Counted from the first letter of the stretch, positions 1-8,239 are shown. The stretch: 64,000 bases of DNA from an uncultured Oscillospiraceae bacterium (GCA_900540275.1 UQFO01000013.1:1-64000); one strand, 5' to 3'. Program-made: numbers and translations. The notes: generated by a model not told the origin, from the letters alone.

Positions 1-77
1 CTTCGGAGGACGATAACGAAGCCAGAGCCAGAAAAGCCCATGATTTGGCGCATTGTTCCCGGCATCCTGACGCCCTG

Positions 78-114
78 AAAAGAGGGAAACCGCCGAAACG
101 GTTTCTCCTCTTTT
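78..114 (+). terminator. Intrinsic terminator of an upstream gene
   Basis: A 15-bp stem (AAAAGAGG-GAAACCG against its complement with one bulged base) encloses a 6-base loop and ends in a TTTT run. It probably terminates a gene lying mostly to the left of the window. Bases 1-77 are too short to identify that gene, because two of the three forward frames stay open to near the hairpin. Confidence 0.7.
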
Positions 115-265
115 GATTAAACATAGAAAAATTTATCAAGAAAAACAAGAAACACAAAGTGGTTAAAAACAAAAAATACAATCTAAAAAAATTTTTTAAA
201 ATTTTTTTCCTGATGTATATGCGCTTTTTCCGCATTACGATAACAGACTGATAACACTCTGTTTG

Positions 266-293
266 TAGACAAAAAAAATCAGATATTTATAAT
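266..293 (+). promoter_or_regulatory. Sigma-A-type promoter for the DUF6809-like gene
   Basis: TAGACA (266-271) and a perfect TATAAT (288-293) are separated by 16 bp in a very AT-rich stretch. The promoter lies about 48 bases upstream of the next start codon. The rest of 115-341 is AT-rich and holds no other recognisable gene. Confidence 0.55.
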
Positions 294-341
294 AATGATT
301 GCAAGATTCATTTCTTGACTAATCAAATTGGAGGATAAAAA

Positions 342-728
342 ATGAAAGTTTTACAAAAAATCGCCCAAACCTATGTGGATATAGGAGAGGACTCCCCAGC
401 GCTGGAAAGCGCAATAGAAACGCTGCGTGCGGGGATTTCAAGGGAGCAGAAAAGCCTTTTGTTAAAAATCATAGACGAATATTCAGACAGAATCGACTAT
501 GCGGCAGACCGCAATTTTAAATATGGCTTCCGCATGGGCGTCCATTTGGGGCGAGAGCTGTTCTCACAGAATAAAAAGTACAGGGTCAAACGCCCGTTTC
601 CTCAAGCAGCAGCAGGCGCGCCCGCAGAAAAAACGCATATACAGGCGCAAGCAGACGGAAATGCTGCGCAACCGTGCTGTGCAGCTCCGGCGAGAACAAC
701 AGATGGAAATCCTTGCTGTTATGGTTAA
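342..728 (+). CDS. DUF6809-like small protein, tail overlapping DUF2461 gene
   Basis: This 128-aa protein has a strong ribosome binding site (TTGGAGG, 8 bases before ATG). Residues 1-80 are helical and charged and resemble the small Clostridia family DUF6809, including the segment around YGFRMGVHLGRELF; no function is known. The last 48 residues are Ala/Gln/Pro-rich and are read entirely from the antisense strand of the 3' end of the convergent DUF2461 gene, so they have no independent family support. The native stop may have been lost, letting translation run on. Confidence is good for the gene and low for its C-terminus. Confidence 0.7.
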   Translation: MKVLQKIAQTYVDIGEDSPALESAIETLRAGISREQKSLLLKIIDEYSDRIDYAADRNFKYGFRMGVHLGRELFSQNKKYRVKRPFPQAAAGAPAEKTHIQAQADGNAAQPCCAAPARTTDGNPCCYG

Positions 729-1275
729 AGGAAATCCCTTTCCTTTGCAGCCAGTCCTGTATGTCCTGCGGCTGCTCCGGATAGCGCACGCGCTTGTAAA
801 AATCGCCCTCCATCGTGAAAACATCCTGCTTTTCATAAGCCTGCTTCGCCGCAAGAAAGCTTTTATCCTGCTTTAATACCAGTGTGCGGATAGCGTCCAT
901 CACCTTCGGCGGCGCGTCGAAGTAGCCGCACCCGTAACGGAACCCGTCGGGAGAAAGCTCAAAAAAATAGCCCGGCGCGCTTGTGTATGCCTTCTTGTCG
1001 CGCGTAAAGACGCACCACATCTCTTCACGGAACAGGGAAGGGTCTTTTGTAAAGCGTGTGTCGCGGAAAACACGGCTGATACTCTTGCCTGTTTTCGGTT
1101 CCGCGATAAGCATGGGGTCTATCTCATGCATGGCGGGGGCGAGCTGTGTGACAAGCTCCGCGAGCGGCTCGAACACGTTTTTCTTGAACTGCGGCTTGTG
1201 CTCCTGATACCATTGCTTATCGTTGCGCAGCTTGTTTTCTGCGAGGAAGTCGAGCGTCTGGGGTGTAAACGGCAT
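586..1275 (-). CDS. DUF2461 domain protein
   Basis: A 229-aa protein of about the usual length for the DUF2461/TIGR02453 family. It opens with the characteristic FTPQTLDFL...N..WYQEHK segment and has the conserved RVFRDTRFTKDPSLFR region near residues 68-84. Biochemical function is not established for the family. The start is supported by an AAGGAGG site just upstream. Its last 143 bases overlap the tail of the convergent gene at 342-728. A candidate extended -10 box (TGTTATAAT on the minus strand) lies at 1334-1342. Confidence 0.85.
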   Translation of the reverse strand: MPFTPQTLDFLAENKLRNDKQWYQEHKPQFKKNVFEPLAELVTQLAPAMHEIDPMLIAEPKTGKSISRVFRDTRFTKDPSLFREEMWCVFTRDKKAYTSAPGYFFELSPDGFRYGCGYFDAPPKVMDAIRTLVLKQDKSFLAAKQAYEKQDVFTMEGDFYKRVRYPEQPQDIQDWLQRKGISFNHNSKDFHLLFSPELHSTVAQHFRLLAPVYAFFLRARLLLLEETGV

Positions 1276-1324
1276 GAGAAAGCCTCCTTATTTTGATGTA
1301 GACTGAACGAGCTATGGTTAACGC

Positions 1325-1483
1325 CGTGAGGTTATTATAACACATCAACAAGCCCCGTAGGGCTTGTTTCCTTTAAGAGGGACGGCTTTGCTGTCCCGGC
1401 GCGTGTTACAATGTTCTCTCAGCCGCCGGAGGGCTTGCCGGTAAGGCAAGGCTTCCGTCTTGCGGCGTGAGGTTATTATAACA
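1325..1483. repeat. Two 18-bp direct repeats carrying extended -10 boxes, with hairpins between
   Basis: CGTGAGGTTATTATAACA occurs at 1325-1342 and again at 1466-1483, 141 bp apart. On the minus strand each copy contains TGTTATAAT, an extended -10 promoter element (TGnTATAAT). Between the copies are several short hairpins: CAAGCCC...GGGCTTG near 1349-1366, GGGACGGC...GTCCC near 1379-1397, and a longer imperfect stem around 1423-1466. No gene is seen in 1276-1555, so this is a structured intergenic element, possibly duplicated. Confidence 0.55.
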
Positions 1484-1491
1484 TAGAAACC

Positions 1492-1530
1492 AACGAAGGA
1501 CAAACCTCCCTTTGAGGCCTGCCCTTCGTT
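1492..1530. terminator. Hairpin between epimerase gene and repeat element
   Basis: AACGAAGGACA (1492-1502) pairs with TGCCCTTCGTT (1520-1530), one G:T-type mismatch. It sits 25 bases past the epimerase stop, but the T-rich flank is on the plus-strand side, so termination of the minus-strand gene is uncertain. Confidence 0.4.
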
Positions 1531-1555
1531 TATTTTTATATAGTTTAATAACCGG

Positions 1556-2569
1556 TTACGCCGGTGTGGGCGCGGATTTTTTGCCGTGTGCGCAGACCCA
1601 CTTGACGGTGTCCGCAATCGTCTGGTATAAATCGCGCGGGTGGTAGCCGAGCTCCCTGGTTGCCTTGTCGTGCGAAAATTTATCATTGCTGTTTAAAGTA
1701 TAAAGCGAATATTTGGTATAGAGCGGGCGCTGCTTCCTCATTTTGGAAAACCATCCAAGCAGGGGCGCCGCGGCCTTTGCCATCCAAACCGGCAGCGTGG
1801 GAATGCGCCTGCCGCCCTTGACGGTGCGCACCATATGCAAAACATCCCTGATTTCGTAATGGCGGTTTGATAGGATATAGCATTCGCCTGTCCTGCCCTT
1901 TTCCGCGGCGGCAAGGCACCCGGCGGCCACGTCGCGCACGTCTACAAAGTCGTACCCGCCCCTGACGCATGCCGGAAGCTTTCCAAAAATATAATCCCTG
2001 ACCATCTGCACCAGATGGTTGCCCGCGCCGTCGTAAGGCCCTAAAATACCGGAAGGATGGACGACCACCGCGTCAAGCCCCTGCTTTACACAATCGAGCA
2101 CGGCCTGCGTGGCCTCCGCCTTTGTTTTGGCATAGCCGCCCGTAACGGCAAGCGGGGAGAAGGACTCGACCTCACGCAGTACGTGCAGCTTATCCTGTTC
2201 GGGGATGGCGTGCACGGAGCTTACATAAACAAGGCGCGACACCCTGTATTCCATACAGAGCGCACAAAGGTTTTTCGTACCGCCCACGTTGACGTCGTAC
2301 ATGTTTTTCGAGACGTGCTCGGAAATATCCACGATGCCCGCCGTATGGATAACGGTCACGCGGTCAAACCCACCGGTACCTTCAAACAAGGGGCGCATTG
2401 TCTCTTTTTCGCGTACGTCCCCGCGGATATATTTCATGTTTTCGCTGTCATGTGCCGGTTCATTCGGCAGGATTAGGCCGCGCACCGTATGCGGCGTGTT
2501 TTTGAGCATACGCATGAGCGTACCGCCCAAATGCCCGTTAGCGCCTGTAATGATATAAAGCTGTTTCAT
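1556..2569 (-). CDS. NAD-dependent epimerase/dehydratase (SDR family)
   Basis: This 337-aa extended short-chain dehydrogenase starts with the Rossmann fingerprint TGANGHLGG at residues 8-16 and carries the catalytic Tyr-Lys pair in GGYAKTKAEA, with the preceding SSVHA segment. It resembles dihydroflavonol-4-reductase-like or 3-beta-HSD-like NAD(P)-dependent sugar/alcohol oxidoreductases; the substrate cannot be read from sequence. ATG at 2569 is chosen because CAGGAG lies 8 bases upstream, rather than an ATG seven codons earlier. It is divergent from the TetR-family regulator at 2737, which is its likely regulator. Confidence 0.85.
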   Translation of the reverse strand: MKQLYIITGANGHLGGTLMRMLKNTPHTVRGLILPNEPAHDSENMKYIRGDVREKETMRPLFEGTGGFDRVTVIHTAGIVDISEHVSKNMYDVNVGGTKNLCALCMEYRVSRLVYVSSVHAIPEQDKLHVLREVESFSPLAVTGGYAKTKAEATQAVLDCVKQGLDAVVVHPSGILGPYDGAGNHLVQMVRDYIFGKLPACVRGGYDFVDVRDVAAGCLAAAEKGRTGECYILSNRHYEIRDVLHMVRTVKGGRRIPTLPVWMAKAAAPLLGWFSKMRKQRPLYTKYSLYTLNSNDKFSHDKATRELGYHPRDLYQTIADTVKWVCAHGKKSAPTPA

Positions 2570-2635
2570 AAAGGTCACTCCTGTGAACATGCTTGTCTTT
2601 TAATCGACAATGTGTTGAATATCTTCCCTAATTGT

Positions 2636-2664
2636 ATTATAATCAGCTTATACCAAATATACAA
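2636..2664 (-). promoter_or_regulatory. Promoter of the epimerase gene
   Basis: On the minus strand TTGTAT (2664-2659) and TATAAT (2641-2636) are spaced by 17 bp. The divergent region to 2736 also contains a direct repeat GGACAT-AAT-GGACAT (2696-2710) near the regulator start that could bind the TetR protein. Confidence 0.6.
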
Positions 2665-2736
2665 TTTCCAATCTTTAAAGGTTTTGTGACTTATCGGACA
2701 TAATGGACATTGCCTGTTCAAAAGGAGTGCGTATTC

Positions 2737-3321
2737 ATGAAAAAGATACAAAGCGACCACCGCGTGCGCGTGACTAAACTGATGCTCCGCAAGGCGTTTA
2801 CCGAGCTTTTGAGCAAAAAGCCGTTGCAGAGCATTTCAGTAAAGGAGCTGTGCGAGCTGGCGGGCATAAACCGCGGCACCTTTTATACGCATTACCAGGA
2901 CATTTATGCGCTGCTGGAGGAAATTGAGGGTGAAATGTACGCTTCCTTCCAAAAGGCGCTCGAGCCGCTGCTCTCACATGGGGACGGAAGCCCGGTCGCT
3001 ATCTGCATGGGGATTTTTGAGTGCCTGCGGGAAAACTACGATATGTGCATTATCATGCTCGGCGATTACAGCGACAAGCAGTTTATGGCAAAGCTATTGA
3101 ACCTCGGCAGGGAAAAGTGCCTGGAAACATATTCGCGCCACTTTAAAAACGCGACCGCAAAGCAAATCGAGTACTTTTATTCGTTTGTAAGCTCGGGCTG
3201 TATCGGGCTTTTGCGCCAGTGGCTCGAAGAGGGCATGGTGCGCTCCGCGCAGGAAATAGGCCGGACGGCGGAGAAAATCATGTCCTGCGGCATCGGTTAT
3301 CTGGAAAGCCCGGAAAAATAA
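2737..3321 (+). CDS. TetR/AcrR family transcriptional regulator
   Basis: A 194-aa one-component repressor. The N-terminal helix-turn-helix is clear at residues 27-50 (SVKELCELAGINRGTFYTHY), followed by a helical C-terminal ligand/dimerisation domain typical of TetR_C_7-like proteins. ATG at 2737 is preferred over the ATG at 2710 because AAAAGGAG precedes it by 9 bases. Its divergent placement next to the epimerase gene suggests local control of both genes. The effector is unknown. Confidence 0.85.
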   Translation: MKKIQSDHRVRVTKLMLRKAFTELLSKKPLQSISVKELCELAGINRGTFYTHYQDIYALLEEIEGEMYASFQKALEPLLSHGDGSPVAICMGIFECLRENYDMCIIMLGDYSDKQFMAKLLNLGREKCLETYSRHFKNATAKQIEYFYSFVSSGCIGLLRQWLEEGMVRSAQEIGRTAEKIMSCGIGYLESPEK

Positions 3322-3331
3322 AAGTAAATTT

Positions 3332-3359
3332 GCCCTGCGGATATTCCGCGGGGCGTTTT
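3332..3359 (+). terminator. Terminator of the TetR-family gene
   Basis: GCCCTGCGG and CCGCGGGGC form a 9-bp stem with a 5-base loop, followed by GTTTTT, 11 bases after the stop codon. Confidence 0.85.
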
Positions 3360-3400
3360 TGCGGCAAGCAAATTGTAAAGAATTCTCAGGCGTGATTTTG

Positions 3401-3429
3401 TTGTGATTAACTGCCCTGGCATATATAAT
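3401..3429 (+). promoter_or_regulatory. Distal promoter upstream of vanR
   Basis: TTGTGA (3401-3406) and TATAAT (3424-3429) have 17-bp spacing. A transcript from here would have a leader of about 155 bases containing a GACGGC/GCCGTC pairing, and would run through the candidate VanR box at 3497. Confidence 0.55.
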
Positions 3430-3496
3430 GGACTTGATATACGCGTTGGACGGCGGGACGGCGTCTGGCAGGCATCCCAACAGCGGGAAAAGGCCG

Positions 3497-3513
3497 TCTT
3501 AGGAAAATCTTAA
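3497..3513 (+). promoter_or_regulatory. Candidate VanR-binding box (vanR side)
   Basis: The pentamer TCTTA occurs twice with 11-base periodicity (3497-3501 and 3508-3512), reading TCTTAGGAAAATCTTAA. The same arrangement occurs upstream of the carboxypeptidase gene at 5439-5455. One-turn direct repeats are the usual binding mode of OmpR-family regulators, so this is a plausible autoregulatory site. The motif is seen directly; VanR binding is inference. Confidence 0.55.
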
Positions 3514-3591
3514 TTCCGCCTTATCCTAATCTTTATAAATGGGCGATTGTAAGGAAGTAAAATGATATATATAGAAGAAAGGAGCCAAATT

Positions 3592-4290
3592 ATGCCGGAA
3601 AAGATATTGATTGCAGATGATGAAAAGGAAATCGCCGACCTTGTGGCCCTCTATCTTGAAAACGAGAATTTCACGGTTTTTAAGTTTTACAGCTCTTTAG
3701 ATGCTTTGAAATGCATACAGGAGGAAACGCTGGATTTGGCGGTACTCGATGTGATGATGCCCGATATGAGCGGCCTTGCGCTCTGCCAAAAAATCAGGGA
3801 ACTGCAATACCGCTACCCAGTGATTATGCTGACTGCCAAGGGGGAGGAGATAGACAAAATTACGGGCCTGACCTTAGGCGCAGACGATTACATAACAAAG
3901 CCCTTTTTGCCGCTGGAGCTGGTAGCCCGCGTGAAGGCGCAGCTGAGAAGGTACAAGCGGTACAATAACAGCCCGCTGCCGGAGGAGGATATTATCGTTC
4001 ATTCGGGCCTGGTAATGAACACGAAAACGCATGAATGTACCTTGAATGAAAAGCCCTTGAACCTGACACCGACCGAATTCTCCATCCTGCGGATTTTATG
4101 CAGGCAAAAGGGGAACGTGGTAAGCTCGGAGCAGTTATTCCATGAAATTTGGGGCGACGAGTATTTCAGTAAAAGCAACAACACCATTACCGTCCATATC
4201 CGCCATTTGAGGGAGAAGATGGGGGATTCCTTCGAAACGCCAAAATATATCAAGACAGTCTGGGGGTGCGGATATAAAATTGAAACGTAA
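3592..4290 (+). CDS. VanR-like OmpR-family response regulator
   Basis: A 232-aa two-component response regulator. The receiver domain (1-115) has the acidic pocket (ADD at 8-10), phospho-acceptor Asp53 in VLDVMMPD, and the TKPF lysine motif. The C-terminal winged-helix DNA-binding domain (about 135-232) has the TPTEFSILRILC start and the VHIRHLREKMGD recognition region. Overall it resembles VanR of glycopeptide-resistance clusters. ATG at 3592 follows AAAGGAG by 8 bases and is preferred over one ten codons upstream. The gene overlaps the sensor kinase by 11 bases. Confidence 0.85.
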   Translation: MPEKILIADDEKEIADLVALYLENENFTVFKFYSSLDALKCIQEETLDLAVLDVMMPDMSGLALCQKIRELQYRYPVIMLTAKGEEIDKITGLTLGADDYITKPFLPLELVARVKAQLRRYKRYNNSPLPEEDIIVHSGLVMNTKTHECTLNEKPLNLTPTEFSILRILCRQKGNVVSSEQLFHEIWGDEYFSKSNNTITVHIRHLREKMGDSFETPKYIKTVWGCGYKIET

Positions 4291-5422
4291 AATTCCAAAA
4301 CCGGTAATTGTTTTAATTGCGTGCGCCGCCGGCGCGGCAATGTGTTTTTTCGTATTCTATTTGGCGGATACTTATTTTAACGGCGCCTTTGTCGATTGGT
4401 TTGAGGCTAATTTTATGTTTATGCACAACGAGGATTTGCCGGAAATCGGGAAGGAAATTGTGGCTCGTGATTTATTGTGGTCAAGCGTAAAGGCTTTGCT
4501 TTTGACCGTATTCGTATGTACCGTTGTGCTCTGGCTGCTGACTGTTTTTACAGCTTCTTTCCTCTATGCAAGGTCACAGGTCAAAAAAACCATTACGTCG
4601 GTTTGCCGGATGATGCACGGCTATATGACGCAGGAAAAGGAAAGCACGGCATATTTTCCAAAGGAATATGCGGAAATATCGGCACAGATGGCTGAAATCA
4701 GGTCGGCTATGCAGCGCAACGCGCAGCTGTTAAAGGATGAAGCGTCCCGCAAGAACGATTTAATCACCTACCTTGCGCATGATTTAAAAACGCCGCTTAC
4801 CTCGGTAATTGGATACCTGAGCCTTTTGGACGAGGCCCCGGATATGCCCGCGCTGCAAAAGGAGAAGTACATCCATATTGCACTGGATAAGGCGGACAGG
4901 CTGGAGAAGCTGATTAACGAGTTTTTTGAAATTACGCGTTATAATTTACAGCAAATTGATTGTGAAAAAGAAACCATTGACCTGTGCTATATGCTCGTTC
5001 AAATGACCGACGAGTTTTATCCGCTTTTAAACGCGCACGGCAATACCATAGAAATGTGCGTGGAAGATAACATAACGGTCTATGGGGACGCCGAAAAGCT
5101 GGCGCGGGTGTTCAACAATGTTTTGAAAAACGCGATTGCCTACAGCTATCCGGACACATTGATTGAGATATGGGCGGAAGCTGACCCAAACAGGGTGAAG
5201 GTATTTTTACGCAACCGGGGAAAAACCATTCCCGCTGTAAAGCTTGAGAATATTTTCGAAAAGTTTTTCCGCCTGGACGAAGCCCGCACAACCAATACGG
5301 GCGGCGCCGGACTGGGACTTGCCATAGCAAAGGAAATCGTTACGCTGCACAGCGGAAGCATTACGGCAAAAAGCGAAAACGAGCTGACAACCTTCTGCGT
5401 CTCACTCCCGTTGAAAGCTTAA
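4280..5422 (+). CDS. VanS-like sensor histidine kinase
   Basis: A 380-aa membrane sensor kinase. Two transmembrane segments (about 8-29 and 70-95) flank a short extracellular loop of some 40 residues. A HAMP-like linker follows, then the HisKA box with His167 in AHDLKTPLTS, and an ATPase domain with N-box (NNVLKNAIAYS) and G-box (TGGAGLGLAI). The start is TTG inside the vanR 3' end, preceded by GGGGGTG, which implies translational coupling. The partner is the VanR-like regulator. The ligand, possibly cell-wall stress or a glycopeptide, is inference. Confidence 0.85.
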   Translation: MKRKIPKPVIVLIACAAGAAMCFFVFYLADTYFNGAFVDWFEANFMFMHNEDLPEIGKEIVARDLLWSSVKALLLTVFVCTVVLWLLTVFTASFLYARSQVKKTITSVCRMMHGYMTQEKESTAYFPKEYAEISAQMAEIRSAMQRNAQLLKDEASRKNDLITYLAHDLKTPLTSVIGYLSLLDEAPDMPALQKEKYIHIALDKADRLEKLINEFFEITRYNLQQIDCEKETIDLCYMLVQMTDEFYPLLNAHGNTIEMCVEDNITVYGDAEKLARVFNNVLKNAIAYSYPDTLIEIWAEADPNRVKVFLRNRGKTIPAVKLENIFEKFFRLDEARTTNTGGAGLGLAIAKEIVTLHSGSITAKSENELTTFCVSLPLKA

Positions 5423-5438
5423 TAAAAGTTCCACCCCT

Positions 5439-5455
5439 TCTTAGCTTTTTCTTAA
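5439..5455 (+). promoter_or_regulatory. Candidate VanR box at the carboxypeptidase promoter
   Basis: TCTTAGCTTTTTCTTAA matches the box at 3497-3513 in both half-sites and in 11-base spacing. The second half-site could serve as a -35 region, with TATTAA at 5472-5477 as -10 (16-bp spacing). This suggests the carboxypeptidase has its own VanR-activated promoter. Confidence 0.55.
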
Positions 5456-5556
5456 GAATAGAACAACCGAATATTAAAGCGCAGACGGCTGCTGTACGGT
5501 AGAATAAATACCGGACAGCAGCTGTTTGGTTTTAAAAAGGGAAGGAAGGTACGGCC

Positions 5557-6537
5557 ATGAACAATTCACGTCGAAGGAAACAGCATACAAGGGGCAGGAC
5601 CCTGCGTTTTTATTCAATCGCAGTCGTTGCTGTCGCGGCAGCGGCCGCAGTGGGATTTTTGTATTTTGTGTATACGCCCCTCTTGCCGCCTGCGGCTGCA
5701 GGGAGCCAAGCAACGGCAGGAAAAACATTCAGCAGCAAAAATTCGGGTTCAGTGAATTTGAATTTTTTATATAGCCCAAACGCTGTTTTGATAAACAGGG
5801 AAACGGGCAGCGCGCTTGCAGAAAACAACAGCGCGCAGCGGATTTATCCGGCGTCCCTTACAAAAATTATGACTGCGGTTTTAGCAATTGAACACACAAA
5901 AGACTTAAACAGCACAATTACGCTGCCCTATGGCTTTTTTGAAAGGCTGTATGAAGAGGGTGCCTCTATGGCGGGCTTTGCGCCGGGTGAAGAGGTTACG
6001 TATCGGGATTTATTATACGGAATACTCCTCCCGTCGGGCGCCGAATGCTGTATGGCGTTTGCCGAAGGGATATCCGGCTCAGAGGAAGCGTTTACAGGGC
6101 TGATGAACCAAAAAGCTGAGGCACTGGGAATGAAGAACACGCATTTTTGTAATTGTACAGGCCTTCATAGCCCAGGCCATTACTCTACCGTGGAGGATAT
6201 TGCTATCCTTCTGCGCTATGCCCTGGAGAACCAGGATTTCCGGCGGGCCTTTACGAGCAGCTTTTATACGACGGTTTCTACCGGGCAGCACCCGCAGGGA
6301 TTTACGTTTTACAGCAGCATGTTCAGGCATTTAGACGGCACAGAGGTTCCGGGCGGTAAAATTCTTGGAGGCAAGACAGGCTTTACTGATGAGGCTGGGC
6401 TGTGCCTTGCAAGCCTTGCGGAAGTAAACGGGACGGAATATATTTTGGTCACAGCGAAAGCAAACGGTACGCTCGATACGGAGCCGTTTCACATATTGGA
6501 CGCAATCAATGTTTATAACCAGATTGCGGATAAGTAA
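5557..6537 (+). CDS. VanY-like serine D,D-carboxypeptidase
   Basis: A 326-aa penicillin-binding-protein-type D-alanyl-D-alanine carboxypeptidase (peptidase S11 fold). An N-terminal membrane anchor (about 18-40) is followed by a Ser/Gly-rich linker and the catalytic domain. The SxxK motif is S100-L-T-K103 and the KTG motif is K273-T-G. The second motif reads S160-G-A, with Ala where Asn or Cys is common. It would trim terminal D-Ala from peptidoglycan stems outside the cell. It follows vanRS and carries a matching regulatory box, as in VanY of vanD/vanG-type clusters. No ligase, vanX or vanT gene is present here. Confidence 0.8.
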   Translation: MNNSRRRKQHTRGRTLRFYSIAVVAVAAAAAVGFLYFVYTPLLPPAAAGSQATAGKTFSSKNSGSVNLNFLYSPNAVLINRETGSALAENNSAQRIYPASLTKIMTAVLAIEHTKDLNSTITLPYGFFERLYEEGASMAGFAPGEEVTYRDLLYGILLPSGAECCMAFAEGISGSEEAFTGLMNQKAEALGMKNTHFCNCTGLHSPGHYSTVEDIAILLRYALENQDFRRAFTSSFYTTVSTGQHPQGFTFYSSMFRHLDGTEVPGGKILGGKTGFTDEAGLCLASLAEVNGTEYILVTAKANGTLDTEPFHILDAINVYNQIADK

Positions 6538-6666
6538 AAAATTTACTCGTTAAAAACAGCCAATTTAAATGAATTTTAATTTTTTCGGTTTTTTTCCAAA
6601 AATCCAGCAACAATAAGGAGTGGAAAAAAGAGGCGTATTAAGCCCTTAAAAACAAAGAGGTGGATT

Positions 6667-8232
6667 ATGTCACCCGAAAAAACGAAAAAGAGAAAACCTT
6701 CTGTTTTTAACAGGATACTCAACGGGATTGAACGCGTGGGCAATAAGCTGCCGCACCCGATTACGCTGTTCGGTATTTTTGCGCTTGCAATCATCCTGAT
6801 ATCGGCGCTGTGCAGCTGGCTCGGCGTTTCCGCAACGGGCGAGCTTATCGATTCGCATACGCTCGAAACGACGACGCAGACAGTCACTGCCGTATCGCTC
6901 CTTTCCCGTGACGGCATTGTCTATATGCTTACGAACCTAATCGGTAATTTCACAAGCTTTGCGCCGCTGGGCGTGGTGCTCGTCACCATGCTGGGCGTAG
7001 GCTGCGCCGAGGGTAGCGGCTTTCTGTCCGCCGCGCTCAAAAAAATGGTCGCCGTCACGCCGCGCGCCATCGTTACGCCGATGCTCGTGTTTCTGGGCGT
7101 TATGTCGAACGTTGCGACCGACATCGGCTATGTTATACTAATACCCGTCGGCGCGCTTATTTTTATGGCGTACGGCAGGCATCCGCTCGCGGGGCTTGCG
7201 GCGGCGTTTGCAGGCGTGTCGGGCGGGTTCAGCGCAAACCTTATTATCGGGGCGCTCGACCCGCTGCTTGCGGGCATCAGCACGGAGGCGGCGCAGATTG
7301 TGGACAACGGGTTTGTCGTACATGCGACCGACAACTGGTTTTTTATGATTGTTTCGACCCTGCTGATTGTCGTTATCGGTACGTTCGTCACGAACAAAAT
7401 AGTGGAGCCGCGGCTTGGAAAGTTTGAGCCGGAGGAGCACCACGGCGCGGACGCTCTGACAAGGCTGTCGCCCCGCGAGTCAAAGGGCCTGAAAGCAGGC
7501 GGAATTGTTCTGCTTCTGCTCATTTTAGGGATTATAATCGCCTGCATCCCGCAAAATTCCCTGCTGCGCAACCCGGAAACGGGAAGCCTGACGACGGGCG
7601 CGCCGCTCATTGACGGATTGATTGTGCTTTTGGCGCTTATCTTTTTTATCCCGTCTGTCGTCTATGGCAGGATTGCAGGAACGTACAAGGGCGAGGGCGA
7701 CGTTGCCCGTCAGCTGGAAAAGAACATGGCGACCATGGGAAGCTATATCGCATTGATTTTTATTGCCGCTCAGTTTATCAGCTTTTTTAATTACAGCAAG
7801 CTGGGGACAATCCTGGCGATAAGCGGGGCTGATTTCCTCAAGGCATCCGGAATCAGCGGACCGGCGCTTATGGTAATTTTCGTATTGTTTACGGCCTTTA
7901 TCAACCTGCTGATGGGTTCCGCAACAGCCAAATGGACAATCCTGGCGCCGATTTTTGTACCAATGTTTATGATGCTCGGCTATTCTCCGGCGCTCACGCA
8001 GGTTGCCTACCGCATCGGCGATTCCTGTACCAATTTGATAACGCCGCTGATGTCTTACTTTGCGATGATTGTCGTCTTTGCAAAGCGGTACGATAAAAAG
8101 GCGGGTATCGGGACGCTGATTTCGATGATGCTTCCGTACAGCCTGTTCTTCCTTATCGGTTGGTCGCTGCTTCTGATTATTTGGATGCTGACAGGAATTC
8201 CGCTTGGGCCGGGCGCCGGGCTGTATATATAA
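6667..8232 (+). CDS. AbgT family transporter
   Basis: A 521-aa polytopic membrane protein with about 12 hydrophobic segments. It opens with the family signature around NKLPHPITLFGIFA (residues 27-40) and has conserved segments such as NVATDIGYV and GSATAKWTILAPIFVPM. AbgT proteins were described as importers of p-aminobenzoyl-glutamate and some as sulfonamide efflux pumps; substrate here is unknown. An AGAGGTGG site lies 4-5 bases before ATG. It is monocistronic, bounded by a bidirectional terminator shared with serA. Confidence 0.9.
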   Translation: MSPEKTKKRKPSVFNRILNGIERVGNKLPHPITLFGIFALAIILISALCSWLGVSATGELIDSHTLETTTQTVTAVSLLSRDGIVYMLTNLIGNFTSFAPLGVVLVTMLGVGCAEGSGFLSAALKKMVAVTPRAIVTPMLVFLGVMSNVATDIGYVILIPVGALIFMAYGRHPLAGLAAAFAGVSGGFSANLIIGALDPLLAGISTEAAQIVDNGFVVHATDNWFFMIVSTLLIVVIGTFVTNKIVEPRLGKFEPEEHHGADALTRLSPRESKGLKAGGIVLLLLILGIIIACIPQNSLLRNPETGSLTTGAPLIDGLIVLLALIFFIPSVVYGRIAGTYKGEGDVARQLEKNMATMGSYIALIFIAAQFISFFNYSKLGTILAISGADFLKASGISGPALMVIFVLFTAFINLLMGSATAKWTILAPIFVPMFMMLGYSPALTQVAYRIGDSCTNLITPLMSYFAMIVVFAKRYDKKAGIGTLISMMLPYSLFFLIGWSLLLIIWMLTGIPLGPGAGLYI

Positions 8233-8239
8233 ATATAAA

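Noticed and set aside
1..77. Partial coding sequence at the left edge
   Set aside because: Two forward frames are open (ending at 78 and 117) and a third ends at 16; 77 bases do not allow a choice.
1345..1686. Minus-strand 113-aa ORF in the intergenic/repeat region
   Set aside because: Arg/Pro-rich, overlaps the epimerase 3' end and hairpins, no ribosome binding site and no recognisable family.
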